Source of the DNA: an uncultured Bacilli bacterium
GTDB lineage: Bacteria > Bacillota_I > Bacilli_A > RF39 > UBA660
DNA: 29,814 nucleotides
Direction of reading: 5' to 3'
NCBI GenBank assembly: GCA_934101495.1
Contig: CAKORG010000012.1
Coordinates: 1-29,814, forward strand
The notes under the pieces were generated by a model. The model was not told the origin of the DNA. It saw only the letters and a program-made list of their open reading frames with translations, and made no database searches. Positions 7,812 through 16,268 of the stretch are shown one piece after another. Made by a program: the position numbers and the translations under genes. Within the stretch, counting starts at the first letter, position 1, and every line of letters starts with the position of its first letter.

Positions 7812-9281
7812 ATGAATGAATTAACAGAACAAGAATTAGTAAGAAGAGAAAAATTAAACGAAATAGCCAAAGTATGTAATCCATACCCTGAAAATTATGA
7901 AAGAACGCATACTTTAAAAGAAGTTTCAAAGCTTGAAGATGGAACACAAAATGTTAAAATAGCAGGACGTATAGTTTTTATGCGCAAAATGGGTAAATTG
8001 AGTTTTGCTAGAATTCGTGATTTAGAAGGAAGTATGCAACTTGAATTTAAAATTGATACTGTTGGGGAAGAAAAATATACTTTCTTTAAAAAATTAATTG
8101 ATATTGGTGATTTTATTGGAGCAGAAGGTGAAATTTTTACTACTCAAACTGGGGAAAAAACTTTAAGGGTTCACAATTTTGAATTTTTAGGAAAAGCCTT
8201 AAGACCACTTCCTGAAAAATTCCACGGACTAACAGATATTGATCAAAAATATCGTCAAAGATATGTAGATTTAATTATGAATGAAGACTCTAGAAAGATA
8301 TTCTTAGGAAGAAGTAAATTGTATGCATTTTTACATAAATATCTAGGCGAAAATGGATTTTTAGAAGTAGAAACACCTATAGTTCAAACTGCTGTAGGTG
8401 GAGCTAGTGCAAAACCATTTTTTACCCATCATAATGCTTTAGATATTGATTGTAACTTAAGAATTGCTCCAGAACTTTATTTAAAAGAATGTATTGTAGC
8501 AGGCTTTGACAGAGTTTATGAACTAGCAAAATGTTTCAGAAATGAAGGAATGGATACCCAACATTTACAAGAATTTACTCAAGTAGAATGGTATGTAGCA
8601 TACTGGAAGTATGAAGATAATATCAAATTCTTCACAAACTTCATTAAAAACTTGTTAAATGAGCTTGTAGGAACACAAGTTATAAATTATCAAGGAAACG
8701 AACTGGACTTTAGTAAAGAAAAGTGGGACAGAATAGATTATTGCGTAGAATTAGAAAAAATATTAGGTTTTAACGCTTTAGAAATTGAAGAGCCACAAGA
8801 ATTAAAGAAAAAAGTAGTAGAAACAGGTTTATTTTCATATGCAGATCTTGAAGAATATAAGTCTTTAAGTCAAATTATAGACTTTGTTTACAAGAAAAAA
8901 ATAAGAGAAAATATAGTACAACCAACAATAATTTATAATTATCCAGCTGTACTAAAACCACTTGCAAGAAGATCTGATAGTGATTCAAAACGTGTTGATG
9001 TATTCCAAATTGTTGTAAGTGGCACTGAACTTTGTAATGCATATTCAGAACTTGTTAATCCGCTTGAACAAAGAGCAGCTTTTGAAGAACAATTGAAAGC
9101 AAAAGACCAAGGTGACGATGAAACAATGGATATGGATGAAGATTATTTATTATCAATGGAACAAGGAATGCCACCAATTTCTGGATTAGGGTTTGGAATA
9201 GATAGAATATTAATGCTAATATATGATGCTCCTTCAATCAGAGATGTAGTATTATTTCCAACAATGAAACCAAGAGATTAA
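7812..9281 (+). CDS. lysS: Lysyl-tRNA synthetase, class II
   Basis: The product is 489 residues from the ATG at 7812, preceded by AGGTGA; an earlier in-frame start at 7761 falls in the terminator. It charges tRNA-Lys with lysine in the cytoplasm. An N-terminal OB-fold anticodon-binding domain (about residues 55-150, VKIAGRIVFMRKMGKLSFA) leads to the class II catalytic core. Visible motifs are RYVDLIMN (motif 1 region), FRNEGMDTQHLQEFTQVEW (motif 2) and GLGFGIDRILMLI (motif 3, with the conserved Arg). GTELCNAYSELVNP is the usual LysS substrate-binding block. Length and order match bacterial LysS. It is transcribed alone, with a new promoter right after its stop. Confidence 0.97.
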   Translation: MNELTEQELVRREKLNEIAKVCNPYPENYERTHTLKEVSKLEDGTQNVKIAGRIVFMRKMGKLSFARIRDLEGSMQLEFKIDTVGEEKYTFFKKLIDIGDFIGAEGEIFTTQTGEKTLRVHNFEFLGKALRPLPEKFHGLTDIDQKYRQRYVDLIMNEDSRKIFLGRSKLYAFLHKYLGENGFLEVETPIVQTAVGGASAKPFFTHHNALDIDCNLRIAPELYLKECIVAGFDRVYELAKCFRNEGMDTQHLQEFTQVEWYVAYWKYEDNIKFFTNFIKNLLNELVGTQVINYQGNELDFSKEKWDRIDYCVELEKILGFNALEIEEPQELKKKVVETGLFSYADLEEYKSLSQIIDFVYKKKIRENIVQPTIIYNYPAVLKPLARRSDSDSKRVDVFQIVVSGTELCNAYSELVNPLEQRAAFEEQLKAKDQGDDETMDMDEDYLLSMEQGMPPISGLGFGIDRILMLIYDAPSIRDVVLFPTMKPRD

Positions 9282-9303
9282 AGTTTGACTTTAGTCTTTT
9301 TTT
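9279..9303 (+). terminator. Weak terminator after lysS
   Basis: A short stem (TAAAG/CTTTA, loop TTTGA) begins at the stop codon and is followed by T7. It overlaps the -35 of the next promoter. Confidence 0.4.
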
Positions 9304-9313
9304 CTGATAGAAT
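9285..9313 (+). promoter_or_regulatory. Promoter of the gene at 9343
   Basis: TTGACT (9285-9290), 17-bp spacer, TGA then TAGAAT (9308-9313). The transcript should begin near 9320. Confidence 0.8.
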
Positions 9314-9342
9314 AAGAACAAATTTTTGAAAGGAAAATGCCT

Positions 9343-10254
9343 ATGTTGAAAAAAGAGACAATTCATGATATTGAAATGTTTGAAAAAATAATTGAAAGTA
9401 TTGATGAATGTTATAGAAAATTATTAGTTTTAGATTGTAGATATTTAAAAGAAAGCAAAGAATATATTGAAGAATTAGCATCGTTAAAAAAATGGGTATC
9501 ATTAGAAAATAGTGTTTTAGAAAGATTTAAAGTGTCTGGTGAGTTTGAGGAAATTATTTCATATTTCAGTAAAAAATATGAAATAAGTATTGGTATAAGT
9601 ATATGCTTTTCGGATAAGCAAGAAGATATTATAAAATCGAGAATTACAAACAGGCTATTTAATGCTTGGCTATCATTAAACTGGAAAGAAAGTGATGGTT
9701 TTAAAGCAATGTATATAGCAGAATTATATAATGATATAATAAAGTTGGTTCTTTCTATTTTTGAACAAGATAAAAATATAAATAATTATAATCAAAAAGC
9801 AAAATTTAAATATAGTCTTGCTGAAGGTATGAAAAGCATTGAAGAAGAACTTGTAAGTAATAATTTTGAAATTGGTTGTAAATCGTATGTAGGAAATGGT
9901 CTGCTTGTAAGAGGTGAAAGGGAAAAAGCCTTTGCTAAGTATGTTAAGTTAAGTGAAACTACAAAAATGGTAAATTTCTCATTAGGCAAATTATTATATT
10001 CAGATGATGTTATGACATGTGATGCACATGATTTTTATGCCACAGCTTTTACTAACTGTATTATTAGAGCTTGTTTAATTTTAGCTCCAGAAGAATATGC
10101 AGACTTAACTAAAGAAAAAATAGAACTTGTCATACAAGCTTTGGAAAAAGATAATAACCCTAGAAATAAAATAATACATAACTTACTATGTGAAACTATA
10201 AGTAGTAGTGAAAAAGATAAAGAAATCCCTATGTATTTGAGTTTAGTACGCTAA
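9343..10254 (+). CDS. Alpha-helical cytoplasmic protein of unknown function
   Basis: The product is 303 residues from the ATG at 9343. An in-frame ATG at 9337 is only 2 bases from the AAAGGA ribosome-binding site, whereas 9343 has proper 8-base spacing. There is no signal peptide or membrane segment. The protein is rich in Glu, Lys, Ile and Leu, looks all-helical, and includes blocks such as LFNAWLSLNWKESDGFKAMY and NKIIHNLLCETISSSEKDKE. I do not recognise a family. It is transcribed alone from a strong promoter and ends before a clear terminator. Confidence 0.82.
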   Translation: MLKKETIHDIEMFEKIIESIDECYRKLLVLDCRYLKESKEYIEELASLKKWVSLENSVLERFKVSGEFEEIISYFSKKYEISIGISICFSDKQEDIIKSRITNRLFNAWLSLNWKESDGFKAMYIAELYNDIIKLVLSIFEQDKNINNYNQKAKFKYSLAEGMKSIEEELVSNNFEIGCKSYVGNGLLVRGEREKAFAKYVKLSETTKMVNFSLGKLLYSDDVMTCDAHDFYATAFTNCIIRACLILAPEEYADLTKEKIELVIQALEKDNNPRNKIIHNLLCETISSSEKDKEIPMYLSLVR

Positions 10255-10262
10255 TTTATGTG

Positions 10263-10288
10263 AAAAAAGTATGAAAATACTTTTTTTT
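10263..10288 (+). terminator. Intrinsic terminator
   Basis: A 10-bp stem (AAAAAAGTAT/ATACTTTTTT) closes on a GAAA tetraloop and runs into T8. Confidence 0.85.
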
Positions 10289-10300
10289 CTTTTATTTGGG

Positions 10301-10309
10301 TGTTATAAT
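10301..10309 (+). promoter_or_regulatory. Extended -10 promoter element
   Basis: TGT followed by TATAAT (10304-10309), without a clear -35 because the region at -35 is the T run of the terminator. It lies just before the AAGGAGGT site and the ATG at 10329. Confidence 0.6.
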
Positions 10310-10328
10310 TTTATTAAGGAGGTAGAGA

Positions 10329-11933
10329 ATGAAAAAAATATTTGAAAAACAAGGCATATTGAGATGTATGGGTGCTTTAATGGACATATTTGCTTTAATA
10401 CTATTTATAGTTGCAGCTTTTGTTGAAGAGACTAATCCTGATATGATATTAAAAATTGTTGGAATGGTTCTATTCATCGCTGGAAGCATGATGATTGCTC
10501 TTAAAAGTGAAAAACATACTTTAGCTAAAAGTATTTTAGTTTTAGTACTAGCTGGTATTATAGCTTCATGGCTATTTACAAGTGGTATGTTCCAAGGTTC
10601 TGACTTTGTTGATAAGAGCTTTACTCGTATAGGATTAACAGATATAGGTTTTATGCTATATTATTCAATATATTTCATGATGGATAAAATTCCATTATTA
10701 CTTGTAGTATATGGTTTCTATGGAGTATTATCACACATTAGTGGATATCAAAAATTAACTGATACTTTAGCAGAAAAATTTGGCAAACACCCAATTGCTA
10801 CTAGTGTAGTAATAAGTTTAATACTATTCGTATTTACTTCATTATTTTCACAAACTCTTATAGTTTTATTATTCATCCCATTCTTTGTAACAATTCTATC
10901 AAAAATGGGAATGGACAAATTAACTATATTTGTTGTAACATTTGGTAGTGCTTTAGTTGGTATTCTCGGTTGCACATATGGAACTGACAGCTTAACAGTA
11001 TTTAATGAATATTTCAAACAAGATGCTAAATTTGGTATAAATTATCGTTACATGATTGCTGCAGTTGCTATAGTTTTATACAATTTCTTTGTTGTTATGC
11101 GTGTTCGTAAAATTGCAGACAGTATGAAGAAAAATGTTAAGAATGCAACTAAAGAAAATGATACATTTGAAGTAGAAAAAGCATCTAACAAAGATAAAAC
11201 AAAAATGCTGCCTGCTATTATAGTTTTGGCTATTTCAGTAATAATTACAGTGCTTGGTTACATTAATTGGAACACTATATTTGGAATTGAAATTTTTGAT
11301 AAATTCCATGAATGGTTAACTGGACTAGAAACTGGAAATGAATTTTATATAATTCAATACATTCTAGGTGCAAACTCTAATGCTTTAGGAAGCTTCAAAT
11401 ATGTATTTAACATATTAATCGTTTTATTAATTGTAAGTGGCTTACTTGCATTCTTATATAAAATGAGTTTTGATGAATACGTTGAAAGTTTCTATGCTGG
11501 AACTAAGAAAATGATAAAACCATTATTATTCTTGATATTTGCAAACATGCTTTTTGCAGCAAGTTACATTTCTGGTTCACCGCTTAATTCTATGTTTAAT
11601 TGGATTCTAAATCTTGTTGAAGGCTTTAATCCATATTTAACTTCAATAGTAGCGTTTATAACTTCAGTATTCCATAGCGATTTTGGATATGTTGCTTACA
11701 CAATTGGAAGCTTCTTGACAAACGTTTATGCCGATAATATTGAAATTGTTCATACAATATTTACATCAATGTATGGTATTGTTCAAATATTCGTACCAAC
11801 AAGTGCTATGTTAGTTTTAGGCCTTTCTATGATGAAAATCAGTTACAAAGATTGGCTTAAATATATTTGGTTATATGTAATTGGTATGATCATTATATTA
11901 CTTGTATTATTTACAGTAGTAACTTATATCTAA
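10329..11933 (+). CDS. Polytopic membrane transporter, YfcC / ion-transporter superfamily type
   Basis: The product is 534 residues with about 12 membrane segments spread over the whole length. A cytoplasmic charged loop lies near residues 257-295 (RVRKIADSMKKNVKN, then EVEKASNKDKTKM). Family-like stretches include FSQTLIVLLFIPFFVTILS and GSALVGILGCTYGTDSL in the first half and NMLFAASYISGSPLNSM in the second, giving the two-halves pattern of the YfcC/ArsB-NhaD-like ion-transporter superfamily. Members move C4-dicarboxylates, amino acids or anions; the substrate here cannot be told from sequence. The ribosome-binding site AAGGAGGT is near consensus, which suggests strong expression. The gene is monocistronic with a terminator at its stop. 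Confidence 0.8.
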   Translation: MKKIFEKQGILRCMGALMDIFALILFIVAAFVEETNPDMILKIVGMVLFIAGSMMIALKSEKHTLAKSILVLVLAGIIASWLFTSGMFQGSDFVDKSFTRIGLTDIGFMLYYSIYFMMDKIPLLLVVYGFYGVLSHISGYQKLTDTLAEKFGKHPIATSVVISLILFVFTSLFSQTLIVLLFIPFFVTILSKMGMDKLTIFVVTFGSALVGILGCTYGTDSLTVFNEYFKQDAKFGINYRYMIAAVAIVLYNFFVVMRVRKIADSMKKNVKNATKENDTFEVEKASNKDKTKMLPAIIVLAISVIITVLGYINWNTIFGIEIFDKFHEWLTGLETGNEFYIIQYILGANSNALGSFKYVFNILIVLLIVSGLLAFLYKMSFDEYVESFYAGTKKMIKPLLFLIFANMLFAASYISGSPLNSMFNWILNLVEGFNPYLTSIVAFITSVFHSDFGYVAYTIGSFLTNVYADNIEIVHTIFTSMYGIVQIFVPTSAMLVLGLSMMKISYKDWLKYIWLYVIGMIIILLVLFTVVTYI

Positions 11934-11958
11934 GAGTTCAGAAAATGAACTCTTTTTT
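11932..11958 (+). terminator. Intrinsic terminator
   Basis: A 9-bp stem (AAGAGTTCA/TGAACTCTT) with loop GAAAA begins at the stop codon and is followed by Ts. Confidence 0.9.
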
Positions 11959-11969
11959 AGTTTTTTTAA

Positions 11970-12077
11970 ACTTCTCCTTGTAACCTTTTGTCGAAGAATG
12001 TTAAGCATAAAAATACCATTACCAAGATAACTGGGCTATCTAAAAAGCAAATCAAAGACTTGAAGAAAGAACTATAA
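11970..12077 (+). pseudogene. Possible remnant of an Rpn / PD-(D/E)XK transposase-family C-terminus
   Basis: A 35-codon open stretch without a start encodes NLLSKNVKHKNTITKITGLS followed by KKQIKDLKKEL and a stop at 12075-12077. Its own intrinsic terminator follows. The 'NLLSKNV...ITGLSKKQIKDLK' pattern resembles the C-terminal helix-turn-helix-like tail of Rpn-family (recombination-promoting nuclease / PDDEXK transposase) proteins. The catalytic part is absent. The identification is from memory and rests on a short match. Confidence 0.4.
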
Positions 12078-12094
12078 AACTTATAGTTTTTTTT
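12070..12094 (+). terminator. Intrinsic terminator
   Basis: AACTATAA and TTATAGTT form an 8-bp stem with loop AAC, followed by T8. It closes the gene remnant at 11970-12077 and is positioned as the gene's own terminator. Confidence 0.8.
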
Positions 12095-12109
12095 CTTTTC
12101 AAAATGTAG

Positions 12110-12115
12110 TATACT
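12110..12115 (+). promoter_or_regulatory. -10 element placing the transcript start at the ATG
   Basis: TATACT at 12110-12115 predicts a transcript start at about 12122, which is the A of the ATG. No ribosome-binding site is visible before the ATG. The -35 position falls in the T run of the terminator and is weak. Confidence 0.5.
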
Positions 12116-12121
12116 AGATTC

Positions 12122-12787
12122 ATGGAAGATATTAGAAAAGTTAAAACAATCATTTCAAGAATTAATAGAAAATGCGATAAAGAAAGCATTAGTTTAAGTG
12201 ATGCCTTAAATAAACTGGGAATTACAATTTTAAACTACTTAGAAATAATTGGCTTAGATACTAGCATTATAACTAATGATTTATTAAAAGAAATACAATA
12301 TTTATTTTCTATAAATGATACAAGAATAATTATAAGTCCAAGTATGGAAAGTTTAGAACACGATGAAATTGAAATATATTCAAAAGAAGCTCCAACTGTA
12401 ATTCATTTTTTGAAAAATAGAATTTCCTTAAATAATTATGAAATTTCTGAAGATGAAGAGAATGTATACGAGTCTTCTTGCACAAGAATTTACCAAGATA
12501 AGGAAAGAATAATGTACGAATTAAATGTCACAATAAATAAAAGCGACAGAAAGAAAAGCTTTATTTCTGAAAAATACTCACTTAAACATCTATGGATAAA
12601 AGTAACATATAATGATGAAAAGATAGATAGAAGCTACGAATTTACTATTAATCACGATATGTTGAAAAGCGATTTTAATTATATAATAAGGCTATTATCA
12701 AACTTCAAGTATTTAGAAGCTTTTGCTATATTAAATAGATATCCAGCTACCATCAAAATAATCGGGGAAGATAATAAACTTGCATAA
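12122..12787 (+). CDS. Cytoplasmic protein of unknown function, possibly leaderless
   Basis: The product has 221 residues, with no signal peptide or membrane segment. The N-terminal 60 residues look helical (EDIRKVKTIISRINRK); the middle is charged and beta-rich (KERIMYELNVTINKSDRKKS); the C-terminus is helical. No family is recognised. The ATG has no Shine-Dalgarno sequence and lies about 7 bases after the -10, so a leaderless mRNA is likely unless the start is elsewhere; no other ATG occurs nearby. The ClpC-like gene follows after 52 bases without a terminator, so the two may be co-transcribed, and a shared role in protein quality control is conceivable. Confidence 0.8.
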   Translation: MEDIRKVKTIISRINRKCDKESISLSDALNKLGITILNYLEIIGLDTSIITNDLLKEIQYLFSINDTRIIISPSMESLEHDEIEIYSKEAPTVIHFLKNRISLNNYEISEDEENVYESSCTRIYQDKERIMYELNVTINKSDRKKSFISEKYSLKHLWIKVTYNDEKIDRSYEFTINHDMLKSDFNYIIRLLSNFKYLEAFAILNRYPATIKIIGEDNKLA

Positions 12788-12839
12788 AACAATAAAATAT
12801 TTGCCATAACGTACATAGAATTATAAAAGGGAGGCTTCT

Positions 12840-14930
12840 ATGTACAATAATTACAGTTTAGAAGTAAAAAGAATATTTAAAGATGCAGAAAAAATAGCAA
12901 TTGATTTGAATCATCCTTATATAGGAACAGAACATTTACTATTAAGTTTGATAAATAATGATGACAAAATAAAGAAAACATTATTAAAATACGATTTAAG
13001 TTATGATGACTTTTTAGATGAACTTCTCTTAGTGGTTGGTACAAGTGAAAATAAAAAATGTACTTGCATTTACACACCACTTTTAAAAAGGGTAATAAAA
13101 ACAGCAGACGAAATATCCAAAAATAAAATGATGGAACCAATGCACCTTCTAGAAGCAATTTTAGAAGAAGGAGAAGGAATAGCAATTAGAATTATTATTA
13201 GCATGGGGATTGATATTGATAAACTTTATGATGAAATAAAAAAGAAACATAAAAAGGGTAATTCTAAATTAGAGTTATATAATATTGGTAAAGATATGTC
13301 AGAAATAAATAGTGATGATATTTTAGTAGGTCGTGAAAAAGAATTAAACTTAATTATAGAAACTTTGCTTCGTAAAAATAAGAATAATCCTTTATTAATA
13401 GGACCTGCCGGAGTGGGTAAAAGTGCCATAATTGAAGAACTAGCAAGAAAAATTAAAAATGGAAGTGTTCCAAATAAATTAAAGGATAAAAAAATAGTGT
13501 CACTTGAAATGTCTTCACTTGTTGCAGGAACTAAATATCGTGGTGAATTTGAAGAAAAACTAAATAAAGTTATTAAAGAAATTGAAGAAAATCCTGAAAT
13601 AATTTTATTCATTGATGAAATACATACAATGGCAAATGCTGGTGGAGCAGAAGGAGCAATAAATGCAAGTGATATTCTAAAACCATATTTAGCACGTGGA
13701 AAAGTAAAAATAATCGGAGCAACTACAACAAATGAATACAATAAATTTATAGCCAAAGATAAAGCTTTATCAAGAAGATTTGAAATAATAAAAATAAATG
13801 AACCAACTATTAAAGAAACAGAAAACATATTATCCAAAATAAGACCATCTTTTGAAAAACACTATAATATAAAAATAACCGAAGAAAATATAAAGAATAT
13901 AGTATCATTAACAGATAAATATATTTTAGATAGATTTAATCCTGATAAATCAATTGATTTACTTGATAGTGTATGTGCTATGAAAGAAGTAGAAAGTACC
14001 AAAGAAAAAGATATAAGTAAGTTAAAAGATAAAATACTTAATATTGTTAAAAAGAAAGAAAGTATGGTAAAGAAAAATAATTTTGATGAAGCATTAAAAT
14101 ATCGAAGTATGGAAATAAAACTACAAGAAAAAATAGAAAAGCAAGAAAATATGCCAAATAAAATAACAGAAAAAGATATAAAAGTAGTATTAGAAAGAAA
14201 AAATAATATACCATTTATTGAAAATGACTTTGAAGATTTACAAAATTATTTACTAAATAATATAATTGGTCAAAATAATGTAGTTAAAGAAATAATAAAT
14301 GCTTTAAGACAAAAAGAAGAAGATTTACCAGTATCTATTTTACTAACAGGTTCAACTGGAGTAGGTAAAACTAAAACTGTCAAAGAAATAGCTAAATACC
14401 TAGATATTCCTTTAATAAGACTAGATTTAAGTGAATATAACGAAAGCGTGTCTATAACTAGATTAATTGGTGCTAGCGCAGGTTATGTTGGTTATGACGA
14501 TGAAAATGTATTTGAAAAAGTACGTATGAACCCACATTCTATTATTTTACTAGATGAACTAGAAAAAGCTCATCCAAATGTTATTAATTTATTTTTGCAA
14601 ATTTTAGATGAAGGGTATGTAACCAACTCTAAGGGAGAAAAAATAGATTTTAAAAATACATATATTTTTATGACAAGTAATGCTGAAGTAAATCAAAAAA
14701 TAGGATTTATGAAAGGCAAAAGTAATTATCAAAATAGTTTTAGTAAAGAGTTTTTAGCAAGAATTACAGCTAAAATAAACTATAATAATATTACAGAAGA
14801 AATGGTTAAAGAGTATTTAGATAAAAAAGGTAATACAAACTATGAAATAATTAAAGATTTTGATTATGAAAATCAAGGTTTCAGAGGCTTAGATAAATAT
14901 TTAAAAACAAAAAAGACAAAAGTTAGATAA
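12840..14930 (+). CDS. clpC: ClpC-like AAA+ unfoldase with shortened C-terminus
   Basis: The product has 696 residues against about 810 for typical ClpC. The order is: Clp N-domain with two repeats (residues 1-145), D1 ATPase with Walker A GPAGVGKS (188-195), Walker B ILFIDEIH (about 256) and the RRFEIIKINEP region, then a UVR-like linker (about 405-435, NNFDEALKYRSMEIKLQEKI). D2 follows, with Walker A GSTGVGKT (504-511) and Walker B ILLDELEKAHP. QKIGF after the second Walker B resembles the IGF/VGF loop by which ClpC and ClpA dock on ClpP, suggesting it feeds a ClpP protease. After the ARITAKI segment the D2 small domain is mostly missing; the last residues are GFRGLDKYLKTKKTKVR. A strong terminator overlaps the stop, so this is not a window artefact. 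No CtsR or CIRCE operator is visible upstream. AGGGAGG at 12828-12834 is the ribosome-binding site. Confidence 0.9.
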   Translation: MYNNYSLEVKRIFKDAEKIAIDLNHPYIGTEHLLLSLINNDDKIKKTLLKYDLSYDDFLDELLLVVGTSENKKCTCIYTPLLKRVIKTADEISKNKMMEPMHLLEAILEEGEGIAIRIIISMGIDIDKLYDEIKKKHKKGNSKLELYNIGKDMSEINSDDILVGREKELNLIIETLLRKNKNNPLLIGPAGVGKSAIIEELARKIKNGSVPNKLKDKKIVSLEMSSLVAGTKYRGEFEEKLNKVIKEIEENPEIILFIDEIHTMANAGGAEGAINASDILKPYLARGKVKIIGATTTNEYNKFIAKDKALSRRFEIIKINEPTIKETENILSKIRPSFEKHYNIKITEENIKNIVSLTDKYILDRFNPDKSIDLLDSVCAMKEVESTKEKDISKLKDKILNIVKKKESMVKKNNFDEALKYRSMEIKLQEKIEKQENMPNKITEKDIKVVLERKNNIPFIENDFEDLQNYLLNNIIGQNNVVKEIINALRQKEEDLPVSILLTGSTGVGKTKTVKEIAKYLDIPLIRLDLSEYNESVSITRLIGASAGYVGYDDENVFEKVRMNPHSIILLDELEKAHPNVINLFLQILDEGYVTNSKGEKIDFKNTYIFMTSNAEVNQKIGFMKGKSNYQNSFSKEFLARITAKINYNNITEEMVKEYLDKKGNTNYEIIKDFDYENQGFRGLDKYLKTKKTKVR

Positions 14931-14950
14931 AAACTAACTTTTGCTTTTAT
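14917..14950 (+). terminator. Intrinsic terminator containing the clpC-like stop codon
   Basis: A 10-bp stem (CAAAAGTTAG/CTAACTTTTG) with a 7-base loop is followed by CTTTTATTT. The stop codon is in the loop. Confidence 0.8.
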
Positions 14951-14991
14951 TTGAAAATATTTTGTGGTATTATAATATTAGGTGATAGTAA

Positions 14992-16119
14992 GTGAAAAAA
15001 ATAAATTGGGAAAAAGTTAATAAATTTGTCAAAAATAAAAATTTTATAATTGCGGTTTGTGTATTTGGTTTAACAGTTGCATCGATTGGCTTTAGCTATG
15101 CATCATTCTTTTCGGTTAAAACTAACAATACAAACCAAAGTATTACAACTGGTACATTAAAAGTTTCATATGGTAGTGAAACTGCAGCAATTCAAAGAAA
15201 TAATAGCTTAACACCAATGTCAGATAGTGAAGGTATGAATCAAAATGATGTGAGTGTCATTTACATTCAAAATACAGGTACATTAAATTCTACTTATGTT
15301 ATGAACATTGGCTATGATATGGAAAACTTTACATCAAGAACTGGTTATAAAGATACCGATATGTTGACACCACTTGATTATGTTAGATTTGCTGTGTATG
15401 AATACAATGGAGCAGGTACGGCTGATACGTTAATTGCTGGACCGCTTAATGTTACTGATTTACCAATTTATAAAATAGACAATTCCGATAGTAGAAATAA
15501 CAGATATGCAATTTTATTTGATACTTTGGGTAGTACATCTAGTTCTAATTCTACAAAAACATATAGAATTAAAATGTGGTTAAGTGATAAAGCTATAGCT
15601 GCAGCTAGTTATTCATACTTTTATGTTAATGCTGAAATTGTAGCAGAAGTAGAAAATGCTAAAATGAATTATACACTAAACGGAAGCATAACAAATGGAA
15701 CAAATAATTTAAGTGGAGCAATAGTAAGTTTGCAAAATGGTTCAGTAACAAGTTCCACAACTACAGCAGGGGCATTTAGCTTAGCAGGCATTTATCCAGG
15801 TACTTATAACTTAGATATAACTTACAATAATGAAGTTTATAGTGGCAATTTAACTATTGAAGAAGGAACAAGTAATAGTTTAACAAGTTTAGGAAATACC
15901 TTTAGTGGAAGCAACATATATACAGTTGCAAATAATTATGGAACCACTATAAGCAAAATAATTAAGAAAAACAATATTGACACTTATAGTAGTGCTGCAA
16001 CTATTTCAAGTGGGGATTTATACCCAACTTATAAATTTGTTGGAGGCGGAACCACAAACATTACAGGTGTAAAAATAGTTTTAGATACAACAAATAAAAC
16101 TTTTACAATGAGTATGTAA
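14992..16119 (+). CDS. SipW-signal surface protein with carboxypeptidase-regulatory-like domain
   Basis: The product is 375 residues from a GTG start (14992) with AGGTGA at 14980-14985. The N-terminus has a hydrophobic segment (residues 19-35, FIIAVCVFGLTVASIGF) followed by SYASFFSVKTNNTNQSITTG. This is the late-cleaved SipW-type signal and start of the TasA/camelysin family (peptidase M73-like), whose members form extracellular fibres or surface layers. The TasA-like domain extends to about residue 220. A carboxypeptidase-regulatory-like or prealbumin-like beta-sandwich follows (about 223-290, SGAIVSLQNGSVTSST, then GIYPGTYNLDITYNNEVYSG), and after it a tail of about 80 residues with Gly-Gly-Gly. 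It stands immediately before two further SipW-signal proteins, with its own terminator between. No SipW peptidase gene is in the window. A role in the same extracellular structure is inference. Confidence 0.85.
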   Translation: MKKINWEKVNKFVKNKNFIIAVCVFGLTVASIGFSYASFFSVKTNNTNQSITTGTLKVSYGSETAAIQRNNSLTPMSDSEGMNQNDVSVIYIQNTGTLNSTYVMNIGYDMENFTSRTGYKDTDMLTPLDYVRFAVYEYNGAGTADTLIAGPLNVTDLPIYKIDNSDSRNNRYAILFDTLGSTSSSNSTKTYRIKMWLSDKAIAAASYSYFYVNAEIVAEVENAKMNYTLNGSITNGTNNLSGAIVSLQNGSVTSSTTTAGAFSLAGIYPGTYNLDITYNNEVYSGNLTIEEGTSNSLTSLGNTFSGSNIYTVANNYGTTISKIIKKNNIDTYSSAATISSGDLYPTYKFVGGGTTNITGVKIVLDTTNKTFTMSM

Positions 16120-16124
16120 TTTGA

Positions 16125-16157
16125 TTAGGTTTACAATAATTTGTAAACCTAATTTTA
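16125..16157 (+). terminator. Intrinsic terminator
   Basis: A perfect 12-bp stem (TTAGGTTTACAA/TTGTAAACCTAA) with loop TAAT is followed by TTTT. Confidence 0.9.
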
Positions 16158-16216
16158 CTAAAAAATGACATGTGAAAATAAAGTGAAAAATTTTTTGGAA
16201 AATTTCTACTTAAGGG

Positions 16217-16245
16217 TTGATTTTTAAAATATAAAATGGTAATAT
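16217..16245 (+). promoter_or_regulatory. Promoter of the first TasA-like paralog
   Basis: TTGATT (16217-16222), 17-bp spacer, TGG then TAATAT (16240-16245). The same hexamers, spacing and leader (AGAGAGGAGATA) recur before the second paralog. Confidence 0.85.
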
Positions 16246-16268
16246 TAAAGTAGAGAGGAGATAGAAAA

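Noticed and set aside
12788..12839. CtsR or CIRCE heat-shock operator before the ClpC-like gene
   Set aside because: No GGTCAAA heptad repeat or CIRCE inverted repeat is present.
13226..13837. 203-residue minus-strand frame
   Set aside because: It lies wholly inside the ClpC-like gene, antisense to its D1 domain; a shadow of its codon use.
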